NCBI RefSeq assembly: GCF_035917995.1 | Contig: NZ_CP109131.1 | Location: 2,542,001-2,606,000 of the forward strand | Length of the DNA: 64,000 nt | Direction of reading: 5' to 3' | Source: Streptosporangium sp. NBC_01755 | GTDB lineage: Bacteria > Actinomycetota > Actinomycetes > Streptosporangiales > Streptosporangiaceae | Part shown: in pieces, positions 34,772 through 43,600 of the stretch | Numbering within the stretch: the first letter of the stretch is position 1 | Layout of the letters: each line of letters opens with the position of its first letter | Position numbers and translations under genes: made by a program | Notes under the pieces: generated by a model | Told to the model about the DNA's origin: nothing | Databases searched by the model: none | What the model saw: only the letters and a program-made list of their open reading frames with translations

Positions 34772-36595
34772 GTGCCAGGTGACGACAACTGGCCGGTCCA
34801 AGGCACCGACCGGTCGCACGACTTTGACGTCTGGACCCGTGCCAACGTCGGCGAGCTGTGGCCCGACCCGGTAAGCCCGCTGGTCGCCTCGGTGGCTCCC
34901 GAGATCATCACCAACGCGGTGCGCCACTCCTTCAGGTCGCTCCACGCGCCGTTCTTGGACGAGATCAGCTGGGCCCGGCGCATCTACGGGCGCATTTACT
35001 ACAACGAGGGCGCGCTCGTGCACCTTCTGGAGCACGAACTCGGCCTGCCGCCCGCGCTCATGGATCGGGGCCGCGGCAACAGCGGGTTCACCGGGTCAAG
35101 GGACGGCCGGGTACGCCCATGGCGGCTGCTGCGCCACCTGCCGACGCTGGCCCGGCCGGCGACCCGGCAGCGCGGCACCGCTCGCGAGCTCCGCGCGCTG
35201 ATTCCGCGCATCGACCGCTGGGCCGCCGAGTTCGATGTGCGCGACCACGACGGCCGGACCGACGCCGAACTCTGGTCGGCGGCCCAACTCTGGCTGACCC
35301 GGACCAGCGACGCGATGAAGCTGCAAAACGACATGAGCGGGGTGTCCCTCACCGCGATCGCCATGCTGGAGCGGCTGACGACCCGCTGGTTCGACCGCCC
35401 CGAGATGACGTACTGGCTGATCGGAGGGCTGTCCGGAATCAGGTCGGCCGAGCTCGGCGCCGCGCTGTCCCGGATCGCGCATGCGGTTCACGAAGCCCGG
35501 CTCGTCCAGGAGATACTCGGCACGGACGCCGTGACCGCACTGTCCCGGCTGCGGGAGCTGCCCGCTGCCGAGCCGGTCCTGCGGCTGCTCGACGAGTTCC
35601 TGGACGAACACGGCTACCGGTGCGCCAACGAGGCCGAATGGCTCTATCCGCGCTGGCGTGACGCGCCGGAACTCGTCATCGAGCTACTCGCCGGCTATCT
35701 GACCCCGGGCGAGGACGACCTCGCCACGAGCACGGCGATCCAGCGCCGGCACCGGGCGGAGGCGGTCGCCTGGGCAAACGCTCACCTCGGCCCGATCCGC
35801 CGGCGGATGTTCCACTCCGTACTACTCCGGGCACACGATGCCATCCGGCTCCGTGACAACGGGAAGGACTCGGCGATCAAGGCGTCCTACCCTGCTCGCC
35901 AGATCGCCGTCCGCTTCGGCCAACGCTGGACCGGACACGGCTGGCTGGCAGCCGTGAACGACGTGTTCTTCCTCACCCTGGACGACATCATCCGGGTGAT
36001 CCAGCATGGTTCACCCGCGGCGGCCGGCCTGAACCTCATCGACCTGGTTCGCCTGCGGCGCCAGACGTTCACCGCTTGGTTCGACGTCGAGGCTCCTGAT
36101 GTCGTCAGCGCCGACGGGACCCCGCTCAGCCCTTCTCCCGCCGCGCCAGACGCTTCTCCGGGGGCCGTGCCAGGCGCTTCTCCCGCCACGCCAGGCGCTT
36201 CTCCGGGTGCCATGCCGGCACAAGGCCGCCCCCTCACCGGTATCGCCGGCAGCGTACGGGGCACCGCCCGCGTCGTCTTGGATCCACGGGCGGCGGCCCG
36301 GATACGGCGCGGTGAGATCCTGGTGACCCGATCCACCGACGTCGGCTGGACCGCCGTCTTCCCGCTACTGGGCGGCCTGATCACCGAGATCGGCGGACAG
36401 CTTTCGCACGCGGCCATCCTGGCCCGCGAGTACGGCCTGCCCGCCGTGGTCAACGTGTACGGCGCGACCAAGGTGATCAAGGACGGGCAGCAGGTGAGCA
36501 TCGACGGACTGACCGGCCGGATACACCTTCTTGGAGACGTACCGGCCGCGAGCTACGACGCTCCGGACGTTCCAGGTTCGAAGGAAAGCCGTTGA
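34772..36595 (+). CDS. PEP-utilising enzyme lacking the ATP-grasp half
   Basis: The 607-residue protein resembles the middle and C-terminal parts of rifampicin phosphotransferase/PEP synthase-like enzymes. It has FDVWTRANVGELWPDPVSPL near the start, and a mobile phosphohistidine domain with GGQLSHAAILAREYGLPAVVN near the end, whose histidine would carry the phosphate. A flexible Pro/Ser/Ala linker (about residues 450-490) precedes that domain. The N-terminal ATP-binding domain of complete relatives is missing. Either a partner supplies it or the 5' end was lost in the same deletion that truncated the KAS III gene. GTG 34772 is the first sensible start; no strong ribosome binding site. Confidence 0.7.
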   Translation: MPGDDNWPVQGTDRSHDFDVWTRANVGELWPDPVSPLVASVAPEIITNAVRHSFRSLHAPFLDEISWARRIYGRIYYNEGALVHLLEHELGLPPALMDRGRGNSGFTGSRDGRVRPWRLLRHLPTLARPATRQRGTARELRALIPRIDRWAAEFDVRDHDGRTDAELWSAAQLWLTRTSDAMKLQNDMSGVSLTAIAMLERLTTRWFDRPEMTYWLIGGLSGIRSAELGAALSRIAHAVHEARLVQEILGTDAVTALSRLRELPAAEPVLRLLDEFLDEHGYRCANEAEWLYPRWRDAPELVIELLAGYLTPGEDDLATSTAIQRRHRAEAVAWANAHLGPIRRRMFHSVLLRAHDAIRLRDNGKDSAIKASYPARQIAVRFGQRWTGHGWLAAVNDVFFLTLDDIIRVIQHGSPAAAGLNLIDLVRLRRQTFTAWFDVEAPDVVSADGTPLSPSPAAPDASPGAVPGASPATPGASPGAMPAQGRPLTGIAGSVRGTARVVLDPRAAARIRRGEILVTRSTDVGWTAVFPLLGGLITEIGGQLSHAAILAREYGLPAVVNVYGATKVIKDGQQVSIDGLTGRIHLLGDVPAASYDAPDVPGSKESR

Positions 36596-37200
36596 GGGCG
36601 GCCGAAGTGATCACCTGGGCCCGCTCCGCCGCCGCCCGGCTACTGCTCAATGCGGGTGTGTCGGCCAACGCGATGACGGTGCTCGGCCTGCTCGGCACGG
36701 TAGCCGGGGCGGTCGGCTTCGCCGCCCGCGGCCAGTTGCTCATCGCCACCGCCATCGTGACGGCCGGCTCGCTGTGCGACGCACTGGACGGGATGATGGC
36801 CCGCCTGAGCGGCGGCGGCACCCGATTCGGGGCACTACTCGACTCGGCGTCGGACCGGATCGGCGACGGTGTCATCTTTGCCTCACTGGCCTTCTGGCCG
36901 GCCGGTAGCGGAAGGCCCCGTGCCGCCGCCGCCCTGTGCTGCCTGGTCGCCGCCTACCTCGTCTCATACGTCCGGGCCCGAGCCGAGGGTCTCGGCGTGT
37001 CGGGAGAAATCGGGATCGCACACCGGTACCTAAGACTCAAGATCGCAGGAGTAGGCGCCCTGCTCGGCGGTCTGGGGCTGATCTGGGCCCTGGAGGTCAC
37101 CCTCTGGGTGCTCACCGCGCTCTCCACGATCACTGTGGCGCAGCGTTTCGTCCATGCCCAACGGCAGTTCCACACATCGCATTCGATGCACGAAGGATGA
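36592..37200 (+). CDS. CDP-alcohol phosphatidyltransferase
   Basis: The 202-residue integral membrane protein carries the full family motif D-x2-DG-x2-AR-x8-G-x3-D-x3-D (CDALDGMMARLSGGGTRFGA...LLDSASD, residues about 60-88), in about six helices. These enzymes join a CDP-activated lipid to an alcohol such as inositol phosphate, serine or glycerol phosphate. TTG 36592 overlaps the PEP-enzyme stop and has AAGGA six bases upstream, so the genes are coupled. With the CarS-like and KAS III remnants nearby it belongs to a lipid-headgroup set. The alcohol cannot be read off. Confidence 0.8.
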   Translation: MRAAEVITWARSAAARLLLNAGVSANAMTVLGLLGTVAGAVGFAARGQLLIATAIVTAGSLCDALDGMMARLSGGGTRFGALLDSASDRIGDGVIFASLAFWPAGSGRPRAAAALCCLVAAYLVSYVRARAEGLGVSGEIGIAHRYLRLKIAGVGALLGGLGLIWALEVTLWVLTALSTITVAQRFVHAQRQFHTSHSMHEG

Positions 37201-37229
37201 TCAATAGCACCTCGACCCGCAAAAACGGG

Positions 37230-37904
37230 TTATCGTGCTCCGGCGGCGCGGAGGATGACGGCGATCTCACTCTGACCGCTGTCGAGTGCGTGCTGGAGCG
37301 GGGTCGTGCCCTCCTTGTCGGCCAGGTTCACGTCGGCCCCTCCCGCGATGAGCAGACCCACGATCTCCTGGTACGGCGCGGAGCCGTCGCCGAGAATGAC
37401 CGCCTCCAGCAGTCCGGTCCAGCCCAGGTCGTTGACGTGGTTGACGTTGATACCCGTCTTGAGCACCTCGCGCACGTAGTCCACATGACCGCGCTCACAT
37501 GCCGGGATCAGCGAGACCCCGCCGTACCGGTTCCTGATGGTCAGGTCCGGCTTGGCCGGGAGCAGCGCATGAAGCATGGCCACGCCGCCGGTCACCCCTG
37601 TCACCAGCCAGGGCGTGTCGTGCTGAAAATCCAGCGCGTTCGGATCCGCGCCCGCAGCCACCAGGACCCTGGCGACCTCCACATGGTCGGCCGCCGCGGC
37701 GAGCAGCAGGGCGGTACGGCGCTGCGGGTCCCGGGCCTCGATGTCGGCCCCGTTCGCGATCGCCTCGCGGACCTTGGCCACGTCGCCTTGGGCGGCGGCG
37801 GTCAGCAACTGTTCGTTGAGCACAGCAAATCCCTTCATGCCGGAGGGACCGCACCCGGTGAGGGCCACGGCGAGCCCGGCGAGCAGGAAACCACGGCGGT
37901 CCAC
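37230..37904 (-). CDS. Ankyrin-repeat lipoprotein
   Basis: The 224-residue protein begins DRRGFLLAGLAVALTGC, a twin-arginine-like signal with a lipobox cysteine, so it is probably anchored outside the membrane. About five ankyrin repeats follow (LLTAAAQGDVAKVREAIANGADIEARD, TALLLAAAADHVEVARVLVAAGADPNALD and so on). GTG 37904 has GGAAGG eight bases upstream, better than GTG 37910. Ankyrin proteins bind partner proteins; no partner is evident. Confidence 0.8.
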   Translation of the reverse strand: MDRRGFLLAGLAVALTGCGPSGMKGFAVLNEQLLTAAAQGDVAKVREAIANGADIEARDPQRRTALLLAAAADHVEVARVLVAAGADPNALDFQHDTPWLVTGVTGGVAMLHALLPAKPDLTIRNRYGGVSLIPACERGHVDYVREVLKTGINVNHVNDLGWTGLLEAVILGDGSAPYQEIVGLLIAGGADVNLADKEGTTPLQHALDSGQSEIAVILRAAGAR

Positions 37905-38081
37905 GGTCACATCCTTCCAGCGCTGCCAAGGGTGTCAGCCGAACTGCCCGGCGACGGCCTTGAGGTCGGCTTCGGCGACGGCCTCGTCGATGTCGCGCCG
38001 CCCACGACGGCGAAACCGGCGAGGGCACCGGCGACGGCCCGGGCGCGTGTGGACAGGTGGCTCAGGTGGCCGGCGCCAGGG

Positions 38082-39158
38082 TCAGCCGAACAGGATCCGC
38101 GCCGCCAGGGCACGACCGGCACGACCGCGTAGCACGGTCACCGCCGCCTCTGCCGCAGCGGGGGATCGGATGCCGGCGAACACGCGGCGCAGCAACAGCC
38201 GGCCTCGGAACCGGGTCCGCAACACGTCCCCGTCGTACCGGCTCAGCATGCGCTGGTCGCCGGTACGCAGGTACCCGGCGGTGACCGCCGCGGCCAGTTC
38301 GGACATGCGTAAGCAGGGGTCCAGCCCACCGGCCGTCAGCGGCGACACCGCGCCCGCCGCGTCTCCGACGAGCAGTCCGGCGGGGCACGCCAACCGTCGC
38401 AGCAGACCGCCGACCGGGATCGGACCACCTCGGCGCTCGATCGGCCCGGCCGGCGCCACGCGGCCGGGCGCATCCGCGGCGAAGGCGTCCAGCAGGTGGC
38501 GAATGCCGGTGCGCATCGCGTCCGGATATCCCGCGACGCCGACATGCGCATGCCGGCCGTCGTCGATGACCCATCCCAGATACCCCGGAGCGACCCGGGG
38601 GTCCAGCACACAGTGGAACACCGGGTCGGTCGTGCCCGACGCGACCGGGTGGACGATCTCGGCACCGACGAGGAAGCGCCGGTTGACATCAAGACCGAGA
38701 TCACGGGCCACCCGGGAGCGGGCGCCGTCCGCGCCGACGATGAACCGGGCCGTCACCGGTTCCGCACCCGCGAACCGCACAAAACCCATCGACGCGTCGA
38801 CATACCGTACGCCCAGGAGGACCCGTGCTCCGGCCGACTCCGCCGCGCGGTGCGCGTGCTCGTAGACGGCCGCCATGTCGGCCACGCGGTACTCGTCCCG
38901 GTCGCTGGTGAGCCGGATCGGTGCCCGCCGCGACGGCGGATACAGCAGCACATCCCGGACACCCGGCCCGAGCAGGTGGTCCGGCAGGTCGAAGTCATCG
39001 AGGGTGCGGCGCACGAAGATCCCTGTCGTGCGGATGCCCGTCGACAGCGACCTACGACGGTCGACCACCATCACGTTCAATTCCCGTCGCGCGAGCAGAC
39101 GGGCTGTGCGCAGGCCGGCCAGGCCCGCACCCACGACCAGTACATCCACTGTCTGCAT
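38082..39158 (-). CDS. FAD-dependent oxidoreductase, geranylgeranyl-reductase-like
   Basis: The 358-residue flavoprotein opens with the FAD motif VLVVGAGLAGLRTARLLARR. It has the ADGARSRVARDLGL segment, a PGYLGWVIDDGRHAHVGVAG segment matching the substrate-side motif of geranylgeranyl reductases, and LLVGDAAGAVSPLTAGGL. Family members reduce isoprenoid double bonds or hydroxylate aromatics. Closeness to CarS-like and CDP-alcohol phosphotransferase genes makes isoprenoid-lipid reduction worth considering, but this gene faces the other way, so the link is weak. Length is slightly short. Confidence 0.72.
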   Translation of the reverse strand: MQTVDVLVVGAGLAGLRTARLLARRELNVMVVDRRRSLSTGIRTTGIFVRRTLDDFDLPDHLLGPGVRDVLLYPPSRRAPIRLTSDRDEYRVADMAAVYEHAHRAAESAGARVLLGVRYVDASMGFVRFAGAEPVTARFIVGADGARSRVARDLGLDVNRRFLVGAEIVHPVASGTTDPVFHCVLDPRVAPGYLGWVIDDGRHAHVGVAGYPDAMRTGIRHLLDAFAADAPGRVAPAGPIERRGGPIPVGGLLRRLACPAGLLVGDAAGAVSPLTAGGLDPCLRMSELAAAVTAGYLRTGDQRMLSRYDGDVLRTRFRGRLLLRRVFAGIRSPAAAEAAVTVLRGRAGRALAARILFG

Positions 39159-39316
39159 ACCTTGCGACGGTAGGGGCGATGCCTCACCCGTACGACGGTT
39201 TGCACGCTACCTGCCCCATACCTCCACACCGTCGCCACACTCGAGACCGGCGAACCAGTTCGAGACACCGTTCGAGGCCCGAGGTCAAGAACAAGCTCAG
39301 GGCGAGGATCACCTGT

Positions 39317-39709
39317 TCAGTCGAGGATCGCGGTGGCTTCGACCTCGACCAGATGGTCGGGGACGTCCAGTGCCGCAACGCCCAGCAGCGTGCCCGGCGG
39401 CACCGGGGTGACCCCCAGCTTCGCGGCCGCCCGAGTGACCCCCTCCAGGAACAGGGGCATCTTGTCGGGGGTCCAGTCGACGACGTAGACGGTCAGTTTC
39501 GCCACGTCGTCGAAGGAACCACCGACCTCGGCCAGGGCGGTGCCGATGTTGAGGTGGCACTGCTCGACCTGAGCGGCGAGATCGCCTTCGCCGACCGTGA
39601 CCCCATCGGCATCCCAGGCGACCTGCCCGGCGATGAAGACCAGCTTCGACCCGGTCGCGATCGACACCTGCCGGTAGACATCGATTTCCGGCAATCCGCT
39701 GGGGTTCAC
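39317..39709 (-). CDS. RidA-family protein, clipped at the start
   Basis: The 130-residue protein contains LVFIAGQVAWDADG, VEQCHLNIGTALAEVG and LVEVEATAILD, the RidA/YjgF core. RidA hydrolyses reactive enamine/imine intermediates; whether this branch keeps that activity is unclear. The reading begins at VNPSGLPEIDVYRQ, about four or five residues inside the usual start, and no ribosome binding site precedes GTG 39709. The bases just upstream belong to an HxlR gene cut at its own 5' part, so the start was probably lost in a deletion. Confidence 0.75.
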   Translation of the reverse strand: MNPSGLPEIDVYRQVSIATGSKLVFIAGQVAWDADGVTVGEGDLAAQVEQCHLNIGTALAEVGGSFDDVAKLTVYVVDWTPDKMPLFLEGVTRAAAKLGVTPVPPGTLLGVAALDVPDHLVEVEATAILD

Positions 39710-39714
39710 CAGGG

Positions 39715-39945
39715 GTGCGGAATGAGATCGAGGGCATCAGCCACAAGATGCTCACCCAGAACCTGCGCATGCTGGAGCGCAACGGCCTGGCCGAGCGGAA
39801 CGTGTACCCCACCGTGCCGCCGCGGGTCGAGTACACCCTCACCGAGCCGGGCCAAGCCCTACGAGAGACGGTCCACAGAATGTGCGACTGGACCCACCAG
39901 TACCTCGGTCACATCGAGGCCTCCCGCCGCCGCTTCGACGCCTGA
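39715..39945 (+). pseudogene. HxlR-family regulator, 3' fragment
   Basis: The 76 codons from 39715 correspond to the second half of an HxlR winged helix: EIEGISHKMLTQNLRMLERNGLAERNVYPTVPPRVEYTLT. The first about 40-50 codons, including the first helices, are absent; the frame begins at the recognition-helix approach. Divergent ridA and hxlR genes normally share an intergenic region, which is missing here together with both 5' ends. Confidence 0.75.
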
Positions 39946-40049
39946 CGGGTGCCCGGAGGATACCGATCTCGTCTTGGGAAAGATCGAGGCCGCGGGCAAC
40001 CGCGGCGAGTTCGGGGAACAGAGCCGGATCGTCCCCGTGACAGCCGCCG

Positions 40050-40508
40050 CTAGTGCGTCTCGCGCCACTTGTCATGCAGCATAGGGATCTCCCGGTGCAT
40101 GAACAGGTAGAAGTCGCGGAGCTCGGTCATGGTCTGCCCGGCGTGGGTCTGCGGTCCGCCGAGCGCCTCGATGCCCTCGTCGACCATGTCGGCGAGGGTC
40201 TTGTAGAGGCCGACCTTGGTCAGCGCGACCTCCCACCAGCTGTCGTGGAGCAGCCGGTAGACGTCGCGGCGGGATCCGGGCACCGGATCCCGGGCGACCA
40301 TCCCCAGCTGGATGAGGTAGCGGACCGCGCCGGAGATGGCGGCCGGGCTGACGTCGAGGCGTTCGGCCAGGTCGGGGGCGCTCAGCGTGTCCTCTTCCGC
40401 GACCGACAGCGTCACCAGGACCCGGCCCGCCATCGGCGGGAAGCCCCAGTCGGCCAGCATCCGGCTGAGCCGCTCGACGAACTGGCGCACCGCTTCCTCG
40501 TCCCTCAT
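40050..40508 (-). CDS. GbsR/MarR-like transcriptional regulator
   Basis: The 152-residue winged-helix protein has LADWGFPPMAGRVLVTLSVAEEDTLSAPDLAERLDVSPAAISGAVRYLIQLGMV, the GbsR-type HTH, followed by a helical part ending in LHDKWRETH. ATG 40508 follows GAGAGGGGCAGG. It is divergent from an ABC exporter pair with an operator between, a common actinobacterial module in which the regulator represses the exporter until a toxic ligand binds. Confidence 0.82.
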   Translation of the reverse strand: MRDEEAVRQFVERLSRMLADWGFPPMAGRVLVTLSVAEEDTLSAPDLAERLDVSPAAISGAVRYLIQLGMVARDPVPGSRRDVYRLLHDSWWEVALTKVGLYKTLADMVDEGIEALGGPQTHAGQTMTELRDFYLFMHREIPMLHDKWRETH

Positions 40509-40548
40509 CCTGCCCCTCTCGCCCCGCGTCAAGGATCCATAGTTTAGT

Positions 40549-40597
40549 GTCTTCATATCTTTCACGAACCTGTGAAGACTATGTACATTCTAAAGCG
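40549..40597 (+). promoter_or_regulatory. Operator and leaderless promoter of the ABC exporter
   Basis: GTCTTCA (40549-40555) and TGAAGAC (40573-40579) form an inverted repeat that encloses TTCAC/GTGAA. A -35-like TTCACG (40561-40566) is followed after 17 bases by TACATT (40584-40589). The GTG start at 40597 comes seven bases later, so the transcript is probably leaderless and the operator covers the promoter. Confidence 0.62.
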
Positions 40598-41478
40598 TGA
40601 GTAACGTCATCTCCATGTCCGGCGTGACCAAACGGTTCGGCCGGACGACCGCACTGGACGGCCTCAACCTTGAGGTCAGGGCCGGCGAGGTGCATGGCTA
40701 CCTGGGCCCGAACGGCGCGGGAAAGTCCACCACCATCCGCGTCCTTCTCGGGCTGTTGCGCGCCGACGCGGGCAGCTCTTCCATGCTCGGCGGCGACCCG
40801 TGGAAGGACGCCGTCGAGCTGCACCGCCGCCTGGCCTATGTGCCCGGCGACGTCACCCTCTGGCCGGGACTGTCCGGCGGCGAGGTCATCGACCTGCTCG
40901 GCCGGCTGCGCGGCGGCCTGGACCCCCGGCGCAGGGCCGAGCTGATCGAGCGCTTCGAGCTGGACCCGCGCAAGAAAGGCCGCGCCTACTCCAAGGGCAA
41001 CCGGCAGAAGGTCGCCCTGGTGGCCGCGCTGGCCTCCGACGTCGAGCTGTTCCTGCTCGACGAGCCGACCTCCGGGCTCGACCCGCTCATGGAGGCGGTC
41101 TTCACCGAGTGCGTCGGCGAACTACGCGCGCAGGGCCGTACGATCCTGCTGTCCAGCCACATCCTGGCCGAGGTCGAGAAGTTGTGCGACCGGGTGAGCA
41201 TCATCCGCGACGGCCGCATAGTCGAGACCGGCACCCTCGCCGAGCTGCGCCACCTGACCAGGACCACCATCACCGCGGAGCTGGCCGGGTCGCCCAACGG
41301 CCTGCACGGCGTGCACGACCTTCGTGTCGACGGCAACCGGGTGACCTTCCAGGTGACGACCGGTGAGCTCGACGCGGCGTTGCGCCAGCTGACCAGCGTG
41401 GGCGTGCGCACGCTGACCAGCCAGCCGCCGACGCTGGAAGAGCTGTTCATGCGCCACTACGCCCGGGTGGACGGCTGA
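40597..41478 (+). CDS. ABC exporter ATP-binding protein
   Basis: The 293-residue ATPase has Walker [11 protein letters not shown], a signature loop [16 protein letters not shown] (replacing LSGGQ, as in many antibiotic/drug-exporter ATPases), Walker [14 protein letters not shown] and the switch histidine in [11 protein letters not shown]. It probably drives export of a drug-like or polyketide-like compound with the permease that follows. Its stop overlaps the permease ATG as TGATG. Controlled by the divergent GbsR-like protein. Confidence 0.88.
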   Translation: MSNVISMSGVTKRFGRTTALDGLNLEVRAGEVHGYLGPNGAGKSTTIRVLLGLLRADAGSSSMLGGDPWKDAVELHRRLAYVPGDVTLWPGLSGGEVIDLLGRLRGGLDPRRRAELIERFELDPRKKGRAYSKGNRQKVALVAALASDVELFLLDEPTSGLDPLMEAVFTECVGELRAQGRTILLSSHILAEVEKLCDRVSIIRDGRIVETGTLAELRHLTRTTITAELAGSPNGLHGVHDLRVDGNRVTFQVTTGELDAALRQLTSVGVRTLTSQPPTLEELFMRHYARVDG

Positions 41479-43052
41479 TGACGGGCACGCGAGCGCTGGT
41501 CCGGCTGATTCTGCGCCGCGACCGCGTGATCCTGCCGATCTGGGTGCTCCTTCTGGCGATCATGCCCGTCACCCAGATCTCCGCCATCGGCGGGCTCTAT
41601 TCCACCGACGCCGAGTTGCAGTCGTTCGCCGCTTCCATGCGTGCCACTCCGGCCTTCTTCGCCCTGTACGGCCCGCTGCTGGACTGGCACGTGGCGGCAC
41701 TGGGCGTGTGGCGTGCCGGATTCGTTCCGGTGATCCTCGGCCTGGCCGGCCTGCTCACGGTGATCCGGCACACCCGGGCAGAAGAGGAGAGCGGACGCCG
41801 CGAGCTGCTGGGCTCCACCGTGCTCGGCCGCCACGCCCCGCTGGCCGCCGCCCTCATCGTCGTCGCGTCGGCCAACGTGATCGCCGGGCTGATCGTGGCC
41901 GGCTCCCTCGCCGGGACGTATCCGGTGGCCGGCGCACTGGCGGCCGGGCTCGACTACGCCCTGGTCGGCATCGCCTTCGCCGCGATCGGCGCGGTGGCCG
42001 CCCAGCTCACCGAGAGCGCCTCCGGGGCTCGGGTGATCGGCATCTCCGCTCTCGGGCTGGCGTTCCTGCTGCGGATGGCCGGTGACACCACCGACGCCTC
42101 CTGGCTGTCGTGGTTGTCGCCGATCGCCTGGGGGCAGAAGCTGCGCCCCTTCGCCGGCGAGGAGTGGTGGCCGCTGGCCCTGTTCGCCGCCTTCATCGCG
42201 GTGACCTGCTACGCCGCCTACGCGCTGGCCGCCCGGCGCGACATCGCGGCCGGTCTGCTGCCGCCCCGGCTGGGTCCCGCGCAGGCCGCGCCCGGCCTGG
42301 CCGGTCCGCTCGCACTGGCCTGGCGCCTGCACCGGGGGCTGCTGCTGGCCTGGTGCGCGGGCTTCGCCGTCTTCGGCGCGGTGATCGGCAGCGCCGCCGA
42401 CGCCGCCTCCTCCGCGTTGCGGCAAAACGCCCAGATCATGGAGATGCTCAACCGGCTCGGCGGCGGAACCGACCCGGCCGACCTGTTCATCGCCGCGCTG
42501 ATCAGCATCTTCGGCATCGCCGTGTCCGGCTACGCCATCCAGGCCGCGCTGCGGCTGCGCACCGAGGAGAGCCTCGCCCGCGCCGAGCCGCTGCTGGCCA
42601 CCGCGGTCAGCCGCGTCGGCTGGGCGGCCGGCCACATGCTGTTCGCCGTGCTCGGCCCGGCGGCGGTCCTCGCCGTGACCGGCCTGGCCGTCGGTCTGTC
42701 GTACGGCGCAGCCTCAGGAGACATGGCCGCCCACCTGCCTGCCACGCTGGGCGCGGCTCTCGCTCAGCTCCCCGCGGTATGGATCTTCTCCGGTCTGGCC
42801 CTCGCCCTGTTCGGCCTGCTGCCCCGCCTGGTCGCCGCGGCATGGGCGGTCCTGGCGCTGTTCCTGCTCTTCGGCCAGGTGGGCGCGCTACTGGAGCTGC
42901 CCCAGGTGCTGCTGGACCTGTCACCCTTCAGCCACCTGCCCACACTGCCGGGCGGTGAGGTCTCGGCGACCCCGCTGGCGGCCATGACCGCGATCGCCGC
43001 GGCGCTGGCCATCGCCGGCCTGTACGGCTTCCGCCGCCGCGACGTCGGCTAG
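41478..43052 (+). CDS. ABC exporter permease (polyketide antibiotic exporter type)
   Basis: The 524-residue protein has about twelve membrane helices in two six-helix halves (first helix VILPIWVLLLAIMPVTQIS, last AAMTAIAAALAIAGLYGFRRR). It looks like a fused tandem permease of the TipC/exporter-of-polyketide-antibiotics type. It is translationally coupled to the ATPase and would form a homodimer or single-chain pore. Substrate unknown. Confidence 0.84.
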   Translation: MTGTRALVRLILRRDRVILPIWVLLLAIMPVTQISAIGGLYSTDAELQSFAASMRATPAFFALYGPLLDWHVAALGVWRAGFVPVILGLAGLLTVIRHTRAEEESGRRELLGSTVLGRHAPLAAALIVVASANVIAGLIVAGSLAGTYPVAGALAAGLDYALVGIAFAAIGAVAAQLTESASGARVIGISALGLAFLLRMAGDTTDASWLSWLSPIAWGQKLRPFAGEEWWPLALFAAFIAVTCYAAYALAARRDIAAGLLPPRLGPAQAAPGLAGPLALAWRLHRGLLLAWCAGFAVFGAVIGSAADAASSALRQNAQIMEMLNRLGGGTDPADLFIAALISIFGIAVSGYAIQAALRLRTEESLARAEPLLATAVSRVGWAAGHMLFAVLGPAAVLAVTGLAVGLSYGAASGDMAAHLPATLGAALAQLPAVWIFSGLALALFGLLPRLVAAAWAVLALFLLFGQVGALLELPQVLLDLSPFSHLPTLPGGEVSATPLAAMTAIAAALAIAGLYGFRRRDVG

Positions 43053-43057
43053 GTGTT

Positions 43058-43074
43058 CTGACCTGAGAGGTCAG
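43058..43074 (+). terminator. Hairpin after the permease gene
   Basis: CTGACCT-GAG-AGGTCAG forms a seven-base-pair stem six bases after the permease stop. No T-run follows, so it would be an L-shaped or Rho-assisted terminator. Confidence 0.45.
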
Positions 43075-43600
43075 GTACAGCTGGCGGTACTCGTTGAGGC
43101 GCGGTCTCAGGCCGGCGATCACCAGGCCGACGCCGACCGCGACGCAGGCAGCGATCGACACCGAGGTGCTCCAGAGATTCCGGACAGACCACTCGCTAGG
43201 GTGGTAACAGTCCGAAGGAGTGAGGCGCCCCGGATCTTCCGGACAGGCCCGAACGGAAGCCCCGCCGCAGCGTAGGACACCCGCGTCAGCACTCCGGTGA
43301 CATTTCGAGATCATGGCTGGGATCTGCACTCTCCGCCAAGGCCTGGCCCGCACCACGTCTACATCCGATGCGCCAGCGGTTCCATCCCCCTCTGTAAACT
43401 GGCTTCCGTTCGTGTTCGACCAGGAGCGGAGAAGCAGGGAGGTGGGGTCGATGACCGCGCTCAGGCCCGCCATGTGCAGCGTCCGGGTCTCCCTCGCGTC
43501 CCGGGCCGCGGCCTGATCTCATCCGGCCTGCCCTCCTTCGGGAGCGTGAGCCCGCGGGGTGTCCACACGAACATCACTCCGAAACGGATCCTCAGCGATC
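43075..43600. other. Gene-poor gap with possible membrane-protein remnant
   Basis: No intact gene is supported. On the minus strand near 43060-43180 a frame reads NLWSTSVSIAACVAVGVGLV then IAGLRPRLNEYRQLY, like one membrane helix with a cytosolic end, without a convincing start or stop. The rest shows mixed codon use. Confidence 0.4.

Noticed and set aside
37907..38122. 71-codon minus-strand frame between the ankyrin and flavoprotein genes
   Set aside because: A short hydrophobic stretch (RAVAGALAGFAVVGGA) and, in another frame, DIDEAVAEADLKAVAGQFG hint at a decayed gene, but neither has a start or family.
39950..40049. Minus-strand fragment reading DPALFPELAAVARGLDLSQDEIGIL
   Set aside because: Looks like coding sequence for about 25 residues, but too short to assign to a family.
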